Origin: JBDIAG01 sp963835085
GTDB lineage: Bacteria; Actinomycetota; Actinomycetes; Actinomycetales; CAWJMD01
DNA: 64,000 bases
Reading direction: 5' to 3'
NCBI GenBank assembly: GCA_963835085.1
Contig: CAWIED010000001.1
Span: 1,736,001-1,800,000 of the forward strand
Shown one piece after another: positions 1 to 10,574 of the stretch. The notes beneath the pieces were generated by a model. That model had not been told where the DNA came from. It made no database searches and saw only the letters and a program-made list of their open reading frames with translations. Positions within the stretch are counted from its first letter, which is position 1. Each line of letters begins with the position of its first letter. The position numbers and the translations under genes are program-made.

Positions 1-2031
<2,031 letters not shown>

Positions 2032-2075
2032 CGTCCTCACCTGGTGATCTGGCCTGTAGAGCTTCGAACACAACA

Positions 2076-2140
2076 GAACCCCTCACGCAGGAGGGGTTCG
2101 CCGCACTGACGTGGGCCGCAGGCCCATGGGTCAGTACGGC
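2076..2140 (-). promoter_or_regulatory. leuS leader: two strong hairpins, possible attenuator
   Basis: Read on the minus strand, an 11-bp stem (GCCGTACTGAC with GTCAGTGCGGC, 2100-2140) encloses a second stem TGGGCC-TGC-GGCCCA. It is followed at once by a 9-bp hairpin GAACCCCTC/GAGGGGTTC (2076-2099) and the T-rich TGTTGTGTT. The second hairpin has terminator geometry and lies 45 bases before the leuS ATG, so transcription attenuation is plausible. No T-box consensus is visible. A 14-codon ORF (2127-2083) runs through both stems but has no ribosome site. Confidence 0.5.
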
Positions 2141-2186
2141 TGACGAAGGAGCAGGCTGGTACGCACCCGTCCAGCCTACCGCAGGC

Positions 2187-2831
2187 TCACTCGGCGCCCA
2201 GTGCTGCCAGCACCACCATGAGTCGCCCGTGCACCTGCGCCAGGGACCGCTCGGGGGTGTACGTACGCCGATCGAGCGCCGCGAACACCAGTGCACCGAG
2301 CAGTGCGACAGCCAGCCCTTCGTTGCCGCCCGGATCGGGCAGGCCCCGTTCGCTGCGGATCTCCGCCAGCGTCACCACGAGCGGAGCCACCACCAGCTCA
2401 CGTGCGGTCCGGCGGTGCTCGGCCCAGGGGCCCCCGGAACCGAAGATCTCCCGGGTCATCAACTGGCCGATGGTCGGGGAGTCGTCAGCGGCCTGCATGA
2501 CGGCCCACGCCTGCGCCTGCAGCGCCTCCCGGCCCCGCAGGCTTCCCCGGCTCTCCGCGAGCAGGGCGGCCACCGTGTCGGCGACCCGTTGCATCACGGC
2601 CACGAACAACGCCTCCTTGGTGGCGAAGCCGTAGAACACCGCGCCCTTGGAAACACCTGCGGCACTGGCGATCTCGTCTACCCCTGCGGAATCGAAACCC
2701 TTCTCCGCGAAGAGCCGGGCGGCGGCCCGCAGCACCACCTCGCGCGTCTGGGCGCGGCGCGCCCGGCGCCCGTCGTCCTCGTGCCGGCCACCTGGAACGT
2801 GCCCGGCAGACCGGCTCAGGTGGCTGGTCAC
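2187..2831 (-). CDS. TetR/AcrR family regulator of the YhgE-ABC operon
   Basis: Predicted DNA-binding repressor of 214 residues. The N-terminal helix-turn-helix reads TREVVLRAAARLFAEKGFDSAGVDEIASAAGVSKGAVFYGFATKEALF, the standard TetR signature, followed by a helical ligand-binding domain. I chose GTG at 2831 because it overlaps the stop of the upstream membrane-protein gene as GTGA, indicating translational coupling. The longer frame up to 2909 lies inside that gene. It is the last gene of a three-gene operon and probably represses it through the pseudo-palindrome at 5997-6015. The ligand is unknown. Confidence 0.9.
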   Translation of the reverse strand: MTSHLSRSAGHVPGGRHEDDGRRARRAQTREVVLRAAARLFAEKGFDSAGVDEIASAAGVSKGAVFYGFATKEALFVAVMQRVADTVAALLAESRGSLRGREALQAQAWAVMQAADDSPTIGQLMTREIFGSGGPWAEHRRTARELVVAPLVVTLAEIRSERGLPDPGGNEGLAVALLGALVFAALDRRTYTPERSLAQVHGRLMVVLAALGAE

Positions 2832-4990
2832 AGCGATATCGCCGGATGCAGCCGGGTCATGGTCCACACCCGATTGCGGGCGGCTGCCAGGGTGCCCAGC
2901 CCGAAGCACACCACGACCATGATCACGAGATAGCTCAATGCGAACCAGAACCGGCCGTCGAGGTCGCCCGTAATGGCCGAACGCAGCCCGTTGACCACCT
3001 GGGTCATCGGCAGCAGAGCATGCAGCTTCTGGAAGAAGACCGGCGTCAGCTGACTCGGATACGTGCCGCCGGCTGACGTGAGCTGCAGCATGAGCAGGAC
3101 GAGGACGAGCACCCGGCCCGTCGAGCCGAAGGCGATCCCGATCGCCTGCTGCAGTGTGATGAAGGCCAGGCTCACGACGAGCATGAACCCGATGACGGCG
3201 GCGAGGTGCGCGGCGTTGAGTCCCAGGGCGAACACGAGCACACCGATGAGCAGCAGCACCTGCGCCGCGCCGACGACCATGGCCGGTTGGAGCCCGGCGA
3301 AGGCGACCCGGGTGGCTGAGACGGGCGCGAGCAGGGATCGCTGTGAGATCGGTCGGAGCACCATCCAGAGGATCATCGCGCCGACGTAGAGCGCCAGCCC
3401 GATGAAATAGGGAGCGAAGCCTTCGCCGTTGCCCGAGGCCTCATGGCTGAAGGAGGTGTCGAGGGCTACCGGATCGGCGATCACATCGCTGGTGGCCTTG
3501 TTCTGGGCATCGGTGTAGGTGGGGACCTGGCTCAGCCCGTCGTCGAGTCCCTGACTTAGCTGGGTGGCACCGTCGGCGAGGTTTGCCAGGCCGCCATGCA
3601 GGTGGTCTGCCCCATCGGAGAGCTGGTGGGCGCCTGTGGCGAGGGTGGAGGACCCCGTTGTGAGGGTGGCGAGCCCGGTCTGCAGGCTACCGGCGCCGGT
3701 GTGCAGAGCGTCTGCCCCACCCGCGAGACGCCCTGTGCCCGAGGCGAGTTGGGCACCGCCATCCGCGGCCTTGGCGATCCCGGAGACGAGCCCCGGAGTG
3801 GACGCCGCCAGCTGCGCGTTGCCCTGAGCCACCTGGTCGGCGCCCGCAGCGAGCCGGGCGGTGTCGCTGCGGGCCTGATCGGCTGCGGACTGCACCTGGC
3901 CGGCCTTGGCCCGAACGTCGGCTACGGCCGTATCGAAGGCCGGACTCTTGAGCTGGGCGAGCAACCTGGCGGCCTGAGTGTCCTCGGGATGGGCGCTCAC
4001 GTACTCGGTGAGCGGCGCGATCAGGGCGTCGCGGGCCGAGCTGGCCTGACCGGCCGCGGTGCTCACCTGACCCGCGGCGACACCAACCGCATCGGCTGCG
4101 CCGCCCACGGTGGTGGCGAGCTGCCGGTTGCCATCGGCCACCTGACGGGCGCCGGTGGCGAGCTGCCGGGTGGCGGCGGGCAGGCCGGCCGTGGAATTGC
4201 GCAAGGTGGTGAGGCCGTTCGACAGGGTCGCCGCTCCGCCGGCAGCGGTGTGCGCACCGGCGGCGAGGTCGGCCGAACCTGCCACGAGTCGGGCCGCACC
4301 GGCATGCGCCTGGCCGGCGCCCGCCGCGAGCCGATCGGCGCCCTGGGCGAGGCTCGATGCGCCGGTGGCGAGGTCGGCCGAACCGTCGCGGGCGGTGGCG
4401 GCGCCGCTCGCCAGCTGGTGAGCGCCGTCGGCGGCCTTGGCCAGATTCGCGTGGATGTCGGTGAAGCCGATGAGGAGTTTGCCTACCAGCTGCTCCCCCA
4501 GCGAGGCCGACACCGCACTGCGCACCTCGCGCATGACGGACGACACGAGCGTGCGGGCGGTGTAGCCGCTGGCGTCGTTGTAGCGCACCTCGAAGGGAGC
4601 CGTCGTGGGGTGCTCGGTGCCCGCCGAGACCACGGCTTCGGAGAAGCCGGGCGGGATGGTGACGACGGCCAGGTAGTCGCCATCCGCCAGGCCGACGGAG
4701 GCTTCGGTTGCGGACGTCCGGCTCCAGGCAACGGTTCTCTTCTGGACGAGGCTGTCTGCCACCTCCTTGCCCGCGGTGACCTCGGCGCCCTTGGAGTCGG
4801 TAGCCCCGCGATCTTGCATCACCAGGGCTACGGGGAGCTTGTCGAGGTGGTTCGTGGGATTCCAGAACGCCCAGAGGTACAGAGCTCCGTAGAGCAATGG
4901 AATGGCCGCCACGACGACGAGGGCAAGCCGGGTCATGCGGTTGCGCGCGAAACGGCGCAGCTCGGTGCCGTGCCGGACGGAGTTGATCAC
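2828..4990 (-). CDS. YhgE/Pip-type membrane protein
   Basis: A 720-residue membrane protein of the YhgE/Pip family. One N-terminal membrane segment (LALVVVAAIPLLYGALYLWAF) precedes the family text KLPVALVMQDRGA. A long extracytoplasmic region follows, built from degenerate Gly-Ala repeats of the form GAxxLAxGA. The C-terminus has about five membrane helices starting at FAPYFIGLALYVGAMI. The GTG at 4990 overlaps the stop of the upstream ABC gene (GTGA), and the gene ends in a GTGA overlap with tetR. Relatives in phage-infection and type VII secretion contexts make a secretion or envelope role possible, but substrate and mechanism are not visible here. Confidence 0.88.
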   Translation of the reverse strand: MINSVRHGTELRRFARNRMTRLALVVVAAIPLLYGALYLWAFWNPTNHLDKLPVALVMQDRGATDSKGAEVTAGKEVADSLVQKRTVAWSRTSATEASVGLADGDYLAVVTIPPGFSEAVVSAGTEHPTTAPFEVRYNDASGYTARTLVSSVMREVRSAVSASLGEQLVGKLLIGFTDIHANLAKAADGAHQLASGAATARDGSADLATGASSLAQGADRLAAGAGQAHAGAARLVAGSADLAAGAHTAAGGAATLSNGLTTLRNSTAGLPAATRQLATGARQVADGNRQLATTVGGAADAVGVAAGQVSTAAGQASSARDALIAPLTEYVSAHPEDTQAARLLAQLKSPAFDTAVADVRAKAGQVQSAADQARSDTARLAAGADQVAQGNAQLAASTPGLVSGIAKAADGGAQLASGTGRLAGGADALHTGAGSLQTGLATLTTGSSTLATGAHQLSDGADHLHGGLANLADGATQLSQGLDDGLSQVPTYTDAQNKATSDVIADPVALDTSFSHEASGNGEGFAPYFIGLALYVGAMILWMVLRPISQRSLLAPVSATRVAFAGLQPAMVVGAAQVLLLIGVLVFALGLNAAHLAAVIGFMLVVSLAFITLQQAIGIAFGSTGRVLVLVLLMLQLTSAGGTYPSQLTPVFFQKLHALLPMTQVVNGLRSAITGDLDGRFWFALSYLVIMVVVCFGLGTLAAARNRVWTMTRLHPAISL

Positions 4991-5984
4991 TGGGTGCCCC
5001 CGGTGTAGATCACGTGCTCGATCGGCAGCGGTTCGAGGGCGGCCAGGGTGTCGGCAACGACCAGCACGCACACGCCCGCCCCGGCAGCCGCTTCGAGCGC
5101 CGCCAGTAGCTGTGCGCGTTCGGGCCCGGCCAGCCGGTCGACGTCGTCCACGGCCAGCAGCGCCGGGTCGCCCAGCAGAGCCAGGCTCACCTCCATGACG
5201 GCGCGCTGCCCGGCGTCGAGCTGCCAGATCAGCGTCCGGGCGCTCGGTGCCGGCCCCAGGGCGGAGCGCTCCGCTCGATGTCGTCCCAGGCGATGGCTGA
5301 GCCTCGATCATTGAGGAACTCGCTGTCTGCGCCGGTGCGGCCGGCATCCTCGTCGTGGGTTCCTTCGACGTCAGAGTCCAAGTCGTCAGAGTCTTCGCCA
5401 GCGGAGTCTTCGTTTGCCGAAACCGCGTCAGCAGAGTCCGCGTCTCCAGAGTCCGCGTCAGCAGAATCCGCGTCAGCAGAATCCGCGTCAGCAGAATCTG
5501 GGGTATCGAAGTCCCCGGTGCGATAGTCCGCAGTGTCCATGTCCTCGAGATCAGTGTCCTCGAGCCCGGCAGCAGGTCGCCCGAATCCCCAGACGCTCGC
5601 GACGAACTCGTCATCGATGCCGCCTACGCGCTCGGCGAAGCCGGAAAGCAAAGCAGCCCGCTCCCCTACGACCTCGCCGACGGTCAACGACTCATCGAGA
5701 TCGGTGACGCCTGCCATGCAGGCAAGGGTGCTGTGCCGCAACACATGTCGACGGTCGCGCAGTCCCGCCAGGCCGCGCCGGACGCGTCGCCCCAGCACCA
5801 CGAGAGTGCCGGAGTCCGGATCCATCCGGCCGACCAACGTCAACAGCAGACTGGTACGGCCCGATCCGCCGGGGCCGACGATGGCGACGGTCTGCGCCGG
5901 TTCGGCGGCAACGCTGACGTGGGAATAGACCACGCCCCGAGCGCCGGTGAGTTCAAGGTCGTGCGCGAGCAGTGCGGAGGTCAC
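4987..5984 (-). pseudogene. ABC ATP-binding protein, frameshifted near 5245
   Basis: ATPase partner of the YhgE protein. The first frame (GTG at 5984, to 5229) holds Walker A GPGGSGRTS at residues 38-46. The second frame holds a degenerate signature IWQLDAGQRA and Walker B LLAVDDVDRL and ends at 4987 in a GTGA overlap with yhgE. Joining the frames around ERSA gives DDIERSALGPAPSART, so one base appears lost near 5245. Between Walker A and the signature sits an unusual acidic insert with a 5-residue repeat. Either the gene is dead, or the shift is a sequencing error; a programmed -1 shift is less likely because no slippery heptamer is seen. Confidence 0.75.
5373..5498 (-). repeat. 15-bp tandem repeat coding for DSADA
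   Basis: Within the ABC ATPase gene, residues 163-204 are built on a period of five: DSADA repeated several times, then DSGDA, DSADA, VSANE, DSAGE and DSDDL. In DNA this is a 15-bp unit (GATTCTGCTGACGCG and variants). Units are most alike in the middle and drift at the 3' end. Copy-number change would keep the frame. Such an acidic linker is not part of a normal ABC ATPase fold. Confidence 0.85.
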
Positions 5985-5996
5985 GCTGCAAGACTA

Positions 5997-6015
5997 TTTG
6001 ACCGACCAGTTCAAA
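5997..6015. promoter_or_regulatory. Likely TetR operator upstream of the ABC-yhgE-tetR operon
   Basis: The pseudo-palindrome TTTGACCGACCAGTTCAAA lies 13 bases before the GTG of the ABC gene. The arms TTTGA/TCAAA are exact, with two further symmetric matches. Position overlapping the promoter of an operon whose last gene is a TetR regulator suggests autorepression. Confidence 0.5.
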
Positions 6016-6044
6016 AACAATTCGGACTACGCCGAACGTGAGTA

Positions 6045-6077
6045 GGCCCCCGGACGACCCAGGGTCATCCGGGGGCC
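6045..6077 (-). terminator. Hairpin downstream of the POT transporter gene
   Basis: A 10-bp GC-rich stem GGCCCCCGGA/TCCGGGGGCC with a 13-base loop begins 28 bases after the transporter stop codon. There is no T-run, so it may stop or stabilise the 3' end rather than be a classical intrinsic terminator. Confidence 0.55.
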
Positions 6078-6104
6078 CAGGTACGAACGGAGCCCCGGCA
6101 GCGG

Positions 6105-7568
6105 CTACAACACTCCGTGCATGTACTGCCTGATCTTGCGAGCTCCCAACCAGAGCACGGCGCCCACGACGATGGCAGCACCTCCGAGGAGGCCGAAGTA
6201 GGTCACCTGCGTCTTCTCGTCGTAATAGCCGGCCAGCACGCCGGCCATGGCAGTGCCCAAGGCGATGGACAGGAACAGCAGAGCCACCATCTGGGTGGTG
6301 AAGACGGCCGGCGCGAGCTTGGTGGCAAGCGACAGACTCGGCGGCGAGAGCAGCAGCTCGGCCACCGTGAACACGGCGATCACGCCGATCAGGCCCAGCA
6401 ATGGGGCGCTGTTCGGCTGGGTGCTCGCCATGGGGATGAACAACAGGAACGCGACGCCCATGATGATCGTGCCGAGTGCGAACTTCACGGGTGCGCTGGG
6501 CTGGCGAGTGCCCATCTTGGTCCAGATGGCGGCGAAGATGCCCGCTCCGATAATGATGAAGACGGGGTTGATGCTCTGCACCCAGCTGACGGGCATGACC
6601 CAGCCGAAGAGGTTGCGGTCGAGCTGCTTATCGGAGTATTGGGTCAGCACGGTGAACTGTTGCTGGTAGAGCGACCAGAACACGGCACTGGCGATGAACA
6701 ACGGCACGAAGGCGATCACCCGATCACGCTCGACGGGGGTGATCTTGTGGCTCGCCAGGATCACGGCGAAGAGCACCACCGAGGCCACGATCGTGATGAA
6801 CACGACGATGGTGGCCAGACGCTCTGCGGTCAGCACTCCGGTGACCGCGAGAACGACCACGAGCAGGATCACGACGACGCCGGCGACGATGTACCGCAGG
6901 CGTTCGTTGGCCGGCAAGGGATTGGCAATGTGGTGGGCGCTCTCAGGCAGGTTCTTGCGTCCCAGCGCGTAGATCGTCAGCCCGATGGCCATGCCCACGG
7001 CGGCCAGTCCGAAGCCGTAGTGGAAGCCGATGCCGCTCTGGAGCAGACCCGTCAGAAGCGGGCCGAGGAAGGCACCCAGATTGATGCCGAGGTAGTACAC
7101 GGAGAATCCTGCGTCTCGACGAGGGTCGTCGGCCGCGTAGAGCCCTCCCACGAGGGAGGTGGCGTTCGCCTTGACGCCACCGGAACCGAAGGCGATGAGC
7201 ACGAGCCCGACGCCGACCCCGAGGATGTTCGGTAGCAACGACAAGGCGATGTGGCCCGCCATCACCACTGCTGCTGCGTAGAAGAGCACGCGCTCGGGGC
7301 CGAAGAGACGGTCGGCGATCCAGGCGCCGAGAATGGTCGAGAGGTACACCAGACCGCCGTAGGCACCGACGATCGAGGTGGCCGCCACCTGCGAGATGCC
7401 CAGGCCGCCCTTGGCGGCCGAGTAGTACAGGTAGATCAGCAGGATGCCCTGCATGCCATAGAAGGAGAAGCGTTCCCACATCTCTACGCTGAAGAGAGTG
7501 GCTAGCTGGCGCGGTTGTCCCAAGAACGTGCTGTTTTCACGTGGGGACCTGACTGTGGGTGTGCTCAC
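6105..7568 (-). CDS. Proton-dependent oligopeptide transporter (POT/PTR2 family)
   Basis: Membrane symporter of 487 residues taking up di- and tripeptides with protons. The N-terminal ExxER-like segment reads MWERFSFYGMQGILLIYLYY (family: E-x-x-E-R-F-x-Y-Y/F-G). The PTR motif region GAWIADRLFGPERVLFYAAAVVMAGH and about 14 hydrophobic helices follow. Length matches bacterial DtpT-type members. The gene is monocistronic with a hairpin behind it. A 16-bp perfect palindrome 55 bases upstream of the start is a candidate operator. Peptide specificity cannot be read from sequence. Confidence 0.95.
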   Translation of the reverse strand: MSTPTVRSPRENSTFLGQPRQLATLFSVEMWERFSFYGMQGILLIYLYYSAAKGGLGISQVAATSIVGAYGGLVYLSTILGAWIADRLFGPERVLFYAAAVVMAGHIALSLLPNILGVGVGLVLIAFGSGGVKANATSLVGGLYAADDPRRDAGFSVYYLGINLGAFLGPLLTGLLQSGIGFHYGFGLAAVGMAIGLTIYALGRKNLPESAHHIANPLPANERLRYIVAGVVVILLVVVLAVTGVLTAERLATIVVFITIVASVVLFAVILASHKITPVERDRVIAFVPLFIASAVFWSLYQQQFTVLTQYSDKQLDRNLFGWVMPVSWVQSINPVFIIIGAGIFAAIWTKMGTRQPSAPVKFALGTIIMGVAFLLFIPMASTQPNSAPLLGLIGVIAVFTVAELLLSPPSLSLATKLAPAVFTTQMVALLFLSIALGTAMAGVLAGYYDEKTQVTYFGLLGGAAIVVGAVLWLGARKIRQYMHGVL

Positions 7569-7623
7569 GCAGCCACCCTGGCACGGCCGTCAAGACAGGT
7601 TGCCACCAGAAAGATAACTAAGT

Positions 7624-7639
7624 GCCAACAATTGTTGGC
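7624..7639. promoter_or_regulatory. 16-bp perfect palindrome, probable regulator site
   Basis: GCCAACAATTGTTGGC is fully self-complementary and stands between the divergent POT transporter (start 7568) and the papain-like peptidase (start 7819). It is AT-centred in GC-rich DNA. The size fits a dimeric MarR- or GntR-type operator. No regulator gene is adjacent, so the binding protein is unknown. Confidence 0.55.
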
Positions 7640-7818
7640 CGCCGATTTATCCGTTCACGACGTATCAAGGGGCGCGGTGACCTCCTCCTACCGGGCGAGC
7701 AGGACCGGAAGCATCATCGGGCCATGTGTGGACTCGGACAGGTGATGACGATCTCGACAGCCTGTCTCATTGGGCATTCATCTCAACCTACATTCATCTC
7801 AACCCAAGGGAGCCTGCC

Positions 7819-9765
7819 ATGGCCATGGATCTGCCCGCACTACAAGCACGCGTACGCGAGCTCAATCTGCCCTGGACACCGGGGGTCAGCGTCAATACCG
7901 GCCACTCCGCGCTGCAGGCTCGTTCCCGCCTGGGTGCCGTGCCTCCGGCCGGGACGGCCACTCTGGCACAACGGCAGACGTCCGCGGCCGCGGCGCTGAC
8001 GACAGCAGCTGTCGCACTTCCCACCGGCGTTCCCGCCGCCTTCGACTGGCGCAACGCGAACGGTGGCAACTACGTGACGCCCCTTGCCGATCAAGGTGGT
8101 TGCGGTTCCTGCGTGGCGTTCGGAGCGATCGCCGTGCTGGAGTCCATGGTGCGCATTCAGGCACATCAACCCGGGCTCGCCGTGAATCTGTCCGAAGCGC
8201 ACCTGTTCTTCTGTTACGGACCCGGCCATGGGGCTGGCGCCTGCCCGGACGGCGGTTGGTGGCCCGATCAGGCATTCGCCTGCATGAAGGACGGAATCGT
8301 CGACGAAGCCTGCTTCCCCTACACGGCCGCCAATCAGGCATGCAAGCTGTGTCCTGATTGGGCCAACAAGCTCACGAAGTACACCTCGAGCACCACGCGC
8401 TCGTCCATTGCCCAGATCAAGCAGTTCATCTCCTCCACGGGCCCGATGAGCGCCTGCTTCACCGTCTATGAAGACTTCTATTACCACTACACGGGCGGCG
8501 TGTACACCTACAACCCCTCCACCAGCGGCAATGCGGTCGGTGGCCACTGCGTGTGCATCGTGGGCTATGACGACGCCCAGCACTGCTGGATCGCCAAGAA
8601 CTCTTGGGGCGCAGGTTGGGGCGAGAACGGCTACTTCCGGATCGCCTACGGCAGCGCCGGCATCGATGCGGAGATGTGGGGAATCGACGGCACCCTGACC
8701 TCACCGTTCATCTCCACCACACAGGCCGCCAAGGCGACCACTCCGATGTCGGTGGTGGCACGTCAGCCCGAGCACCTCGACGTGTTCGCCGTGGCGCCCG
8801 ACGGCAAGACGGTGAGCACCTGGTGGGATGGCTCGTCCGGCTGGGGTCGCTGGTTCTGGGTGAGCGGCGGGGTCGCGTCGCCGGGTGGCGAGGGATCGCC
8901 CGTGACGTCGGTGTCGCGCTATCCCAACCACCTCGACCTGTTCACGGTCGGCACTGACAACCGGGTCTACTCCTGCTGGTGGGACGCCTCCTCCGGGTGG
9001 GCGAACTGGTTCGTGCTGCAGGGCATCACGGCTCGGCCAGGCTCGAGCGTCGAGGTCGTCAGCCGCTACCCCGACCATCTCGATCTGTTCACCACTGCCA
9101 GCGACGGCCGCACGATGTCGACCTGGTGGGACGCATCGTCCGGTTGGGCCAACGGCTGGTTCCAGCTTGCCGGCGGCGTAGCCGCTCCTGGCGCTGCGGT
9201 CACTGCGGTGTCACGGTTCCGGAATCACCTCGATGTGTTCACCGTCGGCACCGACAACCGGGTGTACTCGTGCTGGTGGGACGCCTCCAGCGGTTGGTCG
9301 AACTGGTTTGCGCTGCCTGGCATCACGTGCGCAGCCGGGGCCCGGGTATCGGTCGTGGCACGGGCACAGGGCAACCTCGATCTGTTCACGACGGACTCCT
9401 CCGGCCGGATCATGTCGACCTGGTGGAACAGCCAGGGCGGCTGGGCCAACGGGTGGTTCCAGGTGAGCGGCGGGGTAGCCTCCCCCGGTTCGGACGTCAC
9501 CGTGTTGGCCCGTACCGCAACGCATCTCGACCTGTTCGTCGTCGGCACCGACCGCCGCACCTACAGCACGTGGTGGGACGGCGCCACCGGCTGGGCCAAC
9601 TGGTTCGTGGTCTCGGGCGGGGTGAGCACCAGCGGTGGTCAGGTGGCCAGCATCTCCCGCAAGGCCAACCACATCGACCTGTTCACCACGGGCACCGACG
9701 GACTCGTCTACAGCACCTGGTGGGACGGAGCCACCGGCTGGGCGGGCTGGTTCCAGGTGCGCTGA
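7819..9765 (+). CDS. Papain-like (C1A) cysteine peptidase with lectin-type WW repeats
   Basis: A 648-residue two-part protein. Residues 70-295 are a papain-family peptidase with oxyanion Gln92 and catalytic Cys98 (DQGGCGSCVAF), His243 (GGHCVCIVGYDD) and Asn261 (AKNSWGAGWGENGYFRI). From residue 305 to the end run about ten copies of a 40-50-residue repeat of the form HLDLFTxGTDxRVYSxWWDxxSGWAxWF, resembling repeats of bacterial and fungal fucose-binding lectins that fold as beta-propellers. I chose ATG 7819 with AAGGGAG eight bases before it. No signal peptide or membrane segment is seen, so the route out of the cell, if any, is unclear. A chagasin-like inhibitor gene follows. Confidence 0.88.
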   Translation: MAMDLPALQARVRELNLPWTPGVSVNTGHSALQARSRLGAVPPAGTATLAQRQTSAAAALTTAAVALPTGVPAAFDWRNANGGNYVTPLADQGGCGSCVAFGAIAVLESMVRIQAHQPGLAVNLSEAHLFFCYGPGHGAGACPDGGWWPDQAFACMKDGIVDEACFPYTAANQACKLCPDWANKLTKYTSSTTRSSIAQIKQFISSTGPMSACFTVYEDFYYHYTGGVYTYNPSTSGNAVGGHCVCIVGYDDAQHCWIAKNSWGAGWGENGYFRIAYGSAGIDAEMWGIDGTLTSPFISTTQAAKATTPMSVVARQPEHLDVFAVAPDGKTVSTWWDGSSGWGRWFWVSGGVASPGGEGSPVTSVSRYPNHLDLFTVGTDNRVYSCWWDASSGWANWFVLQGITARPGSSVEVVSRYPDHLDLFTTASDGRTMSTWWDASSGWANGWFQLAGGVAAPGAAVTAVSRFRNHLDVFTVGTDNRVYSCWWDASSGWSNWFALPGITCAAGARVSVVARAQGNLDLFTTDSSGRIMSTWWNSQGGWANGWFQVSGGVASPGSDVTVLARTATHLDLFVVGTDRRTYSTWWDGATGWANWFVVSGGVSTSGGQVASISRKANHIDLFTTGTDGLVYSTWWDGATGWAGWFQVR

Positions 9766-9944
9766 CCTAGTTGAACGAACACCACAGCGGTGCGGACGGG
9801 CTGGAGAGATCCCCCGTCCGCACTGGCTTCGGACGCGCTGCTTGTTGTGAACTGCGATTTGGCGGCCTGCGATTTGGCGGATGACGCCCTTGTCGGAGGG
9901 CGCTCGAGGGTGGACGGGATGATCGATGACGAGAGGAGGACGGA

Positions 9945-10253
9945 ATGGACATTCCGCAAGAGCTGACTGTGCGGGTGGGTGAGTCGAAGTCTCTGGTGCT
10001 GCCAGGCCTCGGCACGGCCGGCTATCGCTGGGATTCGACGGTAGGCGGCGATGCCGTCTCCACAGATTGGGTGCGCGGCGTTCCCCCGGGTGCGGCCAGG
10101 GGCGCTGCGGTCGGGGCGAGCGCTCCGGAGAAGGTGACCCTCACCGGGGTGCACCCTGGCACAGCGGTTGTCGAGCTGACCCAGGCGCGTGGCTGGGAGT
10201 CTGCGGACAATGCGCTGCAGCGGCATCGGATCGTGGTGACGGTGATCGACTGA
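9945..10253 (+). CDS. Chagasin-type (I42) inhibitor of papain-like peptidases
   Basis: A 102-residue protein with the three chagasin loops in recognisable form: GLGTAGYRW for the NPTTGYxW loop, a Gly-rich middle loop (GAARGAAVGAS), and ELTQARGWE for the RPW loop. The ribosome site GAGAGGAGGA lies just before ATG 9945. It follows the papain-like peptidase by 180 bases on the same strand, and the I42 family inhibits exactly that peptidase family, so a cognate pair is likely. No signal peptide is present, suggesting it protects the cytosol. The middle loop is divergent from the family. Confidence 0.8.
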   Translation: MDIPQELTVRVGESKSLVLPGLGTAGYRWDSTVGGDAVSTDWVRGVPPGAARGAAVGASAPEKVTLTGVHPGTAVVELTQARGWESADNALQRHRIVVTVID

Positions 10254-10293
10254 CAGTCGTCCGTTCGATCACGACGCACGCGCTGCTCCTACG

Positions 10294-10333
10294 GGCGGGT
10301 TATCGCAGGGTCCAGGCGGGTTATCGCAGGGTC
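10294..10333. repeat. Tandem duplication, 21-bp period
   Basis: GGCGGGTTATCGCAGGGTC occurs at 10294-10312 and again at 10315-10333, directly 3' of the inhibitor gene. No coding or promoter role is apparent. Confidence 0.8.
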
Positions 10334-10347
10334 TCGGCAGGCGTCGC

Positions 10348-10436
10348 TGTCCTTTATCCGACACGATTACAAGCCAACGATCTCAGCTGAGCACGAAATC
10401 CGCGGCCGCCGGAGTAATCGTGTCGGATAAAGGACA
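10348..10436. repeat. 23-bp perfect inverted repeat with 43-bp spacer
   Basis: Arms 10348-10370 and 10414-10436 are exactly complementary and begin TGTCCTTTATCCG on the left. The spacer contains the palindrome CTCAGCTGAG. It sits between the convergent inhibitor and diiron-protein genes. It could be a bidirectional terminator or a small mobile (MITE-like) element; no flanking duplication is evident. Confidence 0.75.
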
Positions 10437-10574
10437 AGCCCAGGCCGCCAGGAGCGTCGGACCGGTTGTCCGGCCGCCGACCGAACCGACCAATTTCCTC
10501 CAAGACACCCAGATCGGCATTCCGGCGGGCCTTGCACGGTGCATGCCGCAAGGTGCCGATCGAATCTTCGCGTT

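Noticed and set aside
2083..2127. 14-codon leader peptide before leuS
   Set aside because: It contains a single Leu codon and has no ribosome binding site.
2076..2140. T-box riboswitch for leuS
   Set aside because: No T-box consensus sequence and no specifier loop found; only hairpins are supported.
3596..5008. 470-codon plus-strand frame
   Set aside because: Antisense to the YhgE protein; composition mirrors the Gly-Ala repeats and no domain is visible.
5373..5498. Short regular repeats resembling a CRISPR array
   Set aside because: The 15-bp units are contiguous with no spacers and lie in frame inside a protein gene.
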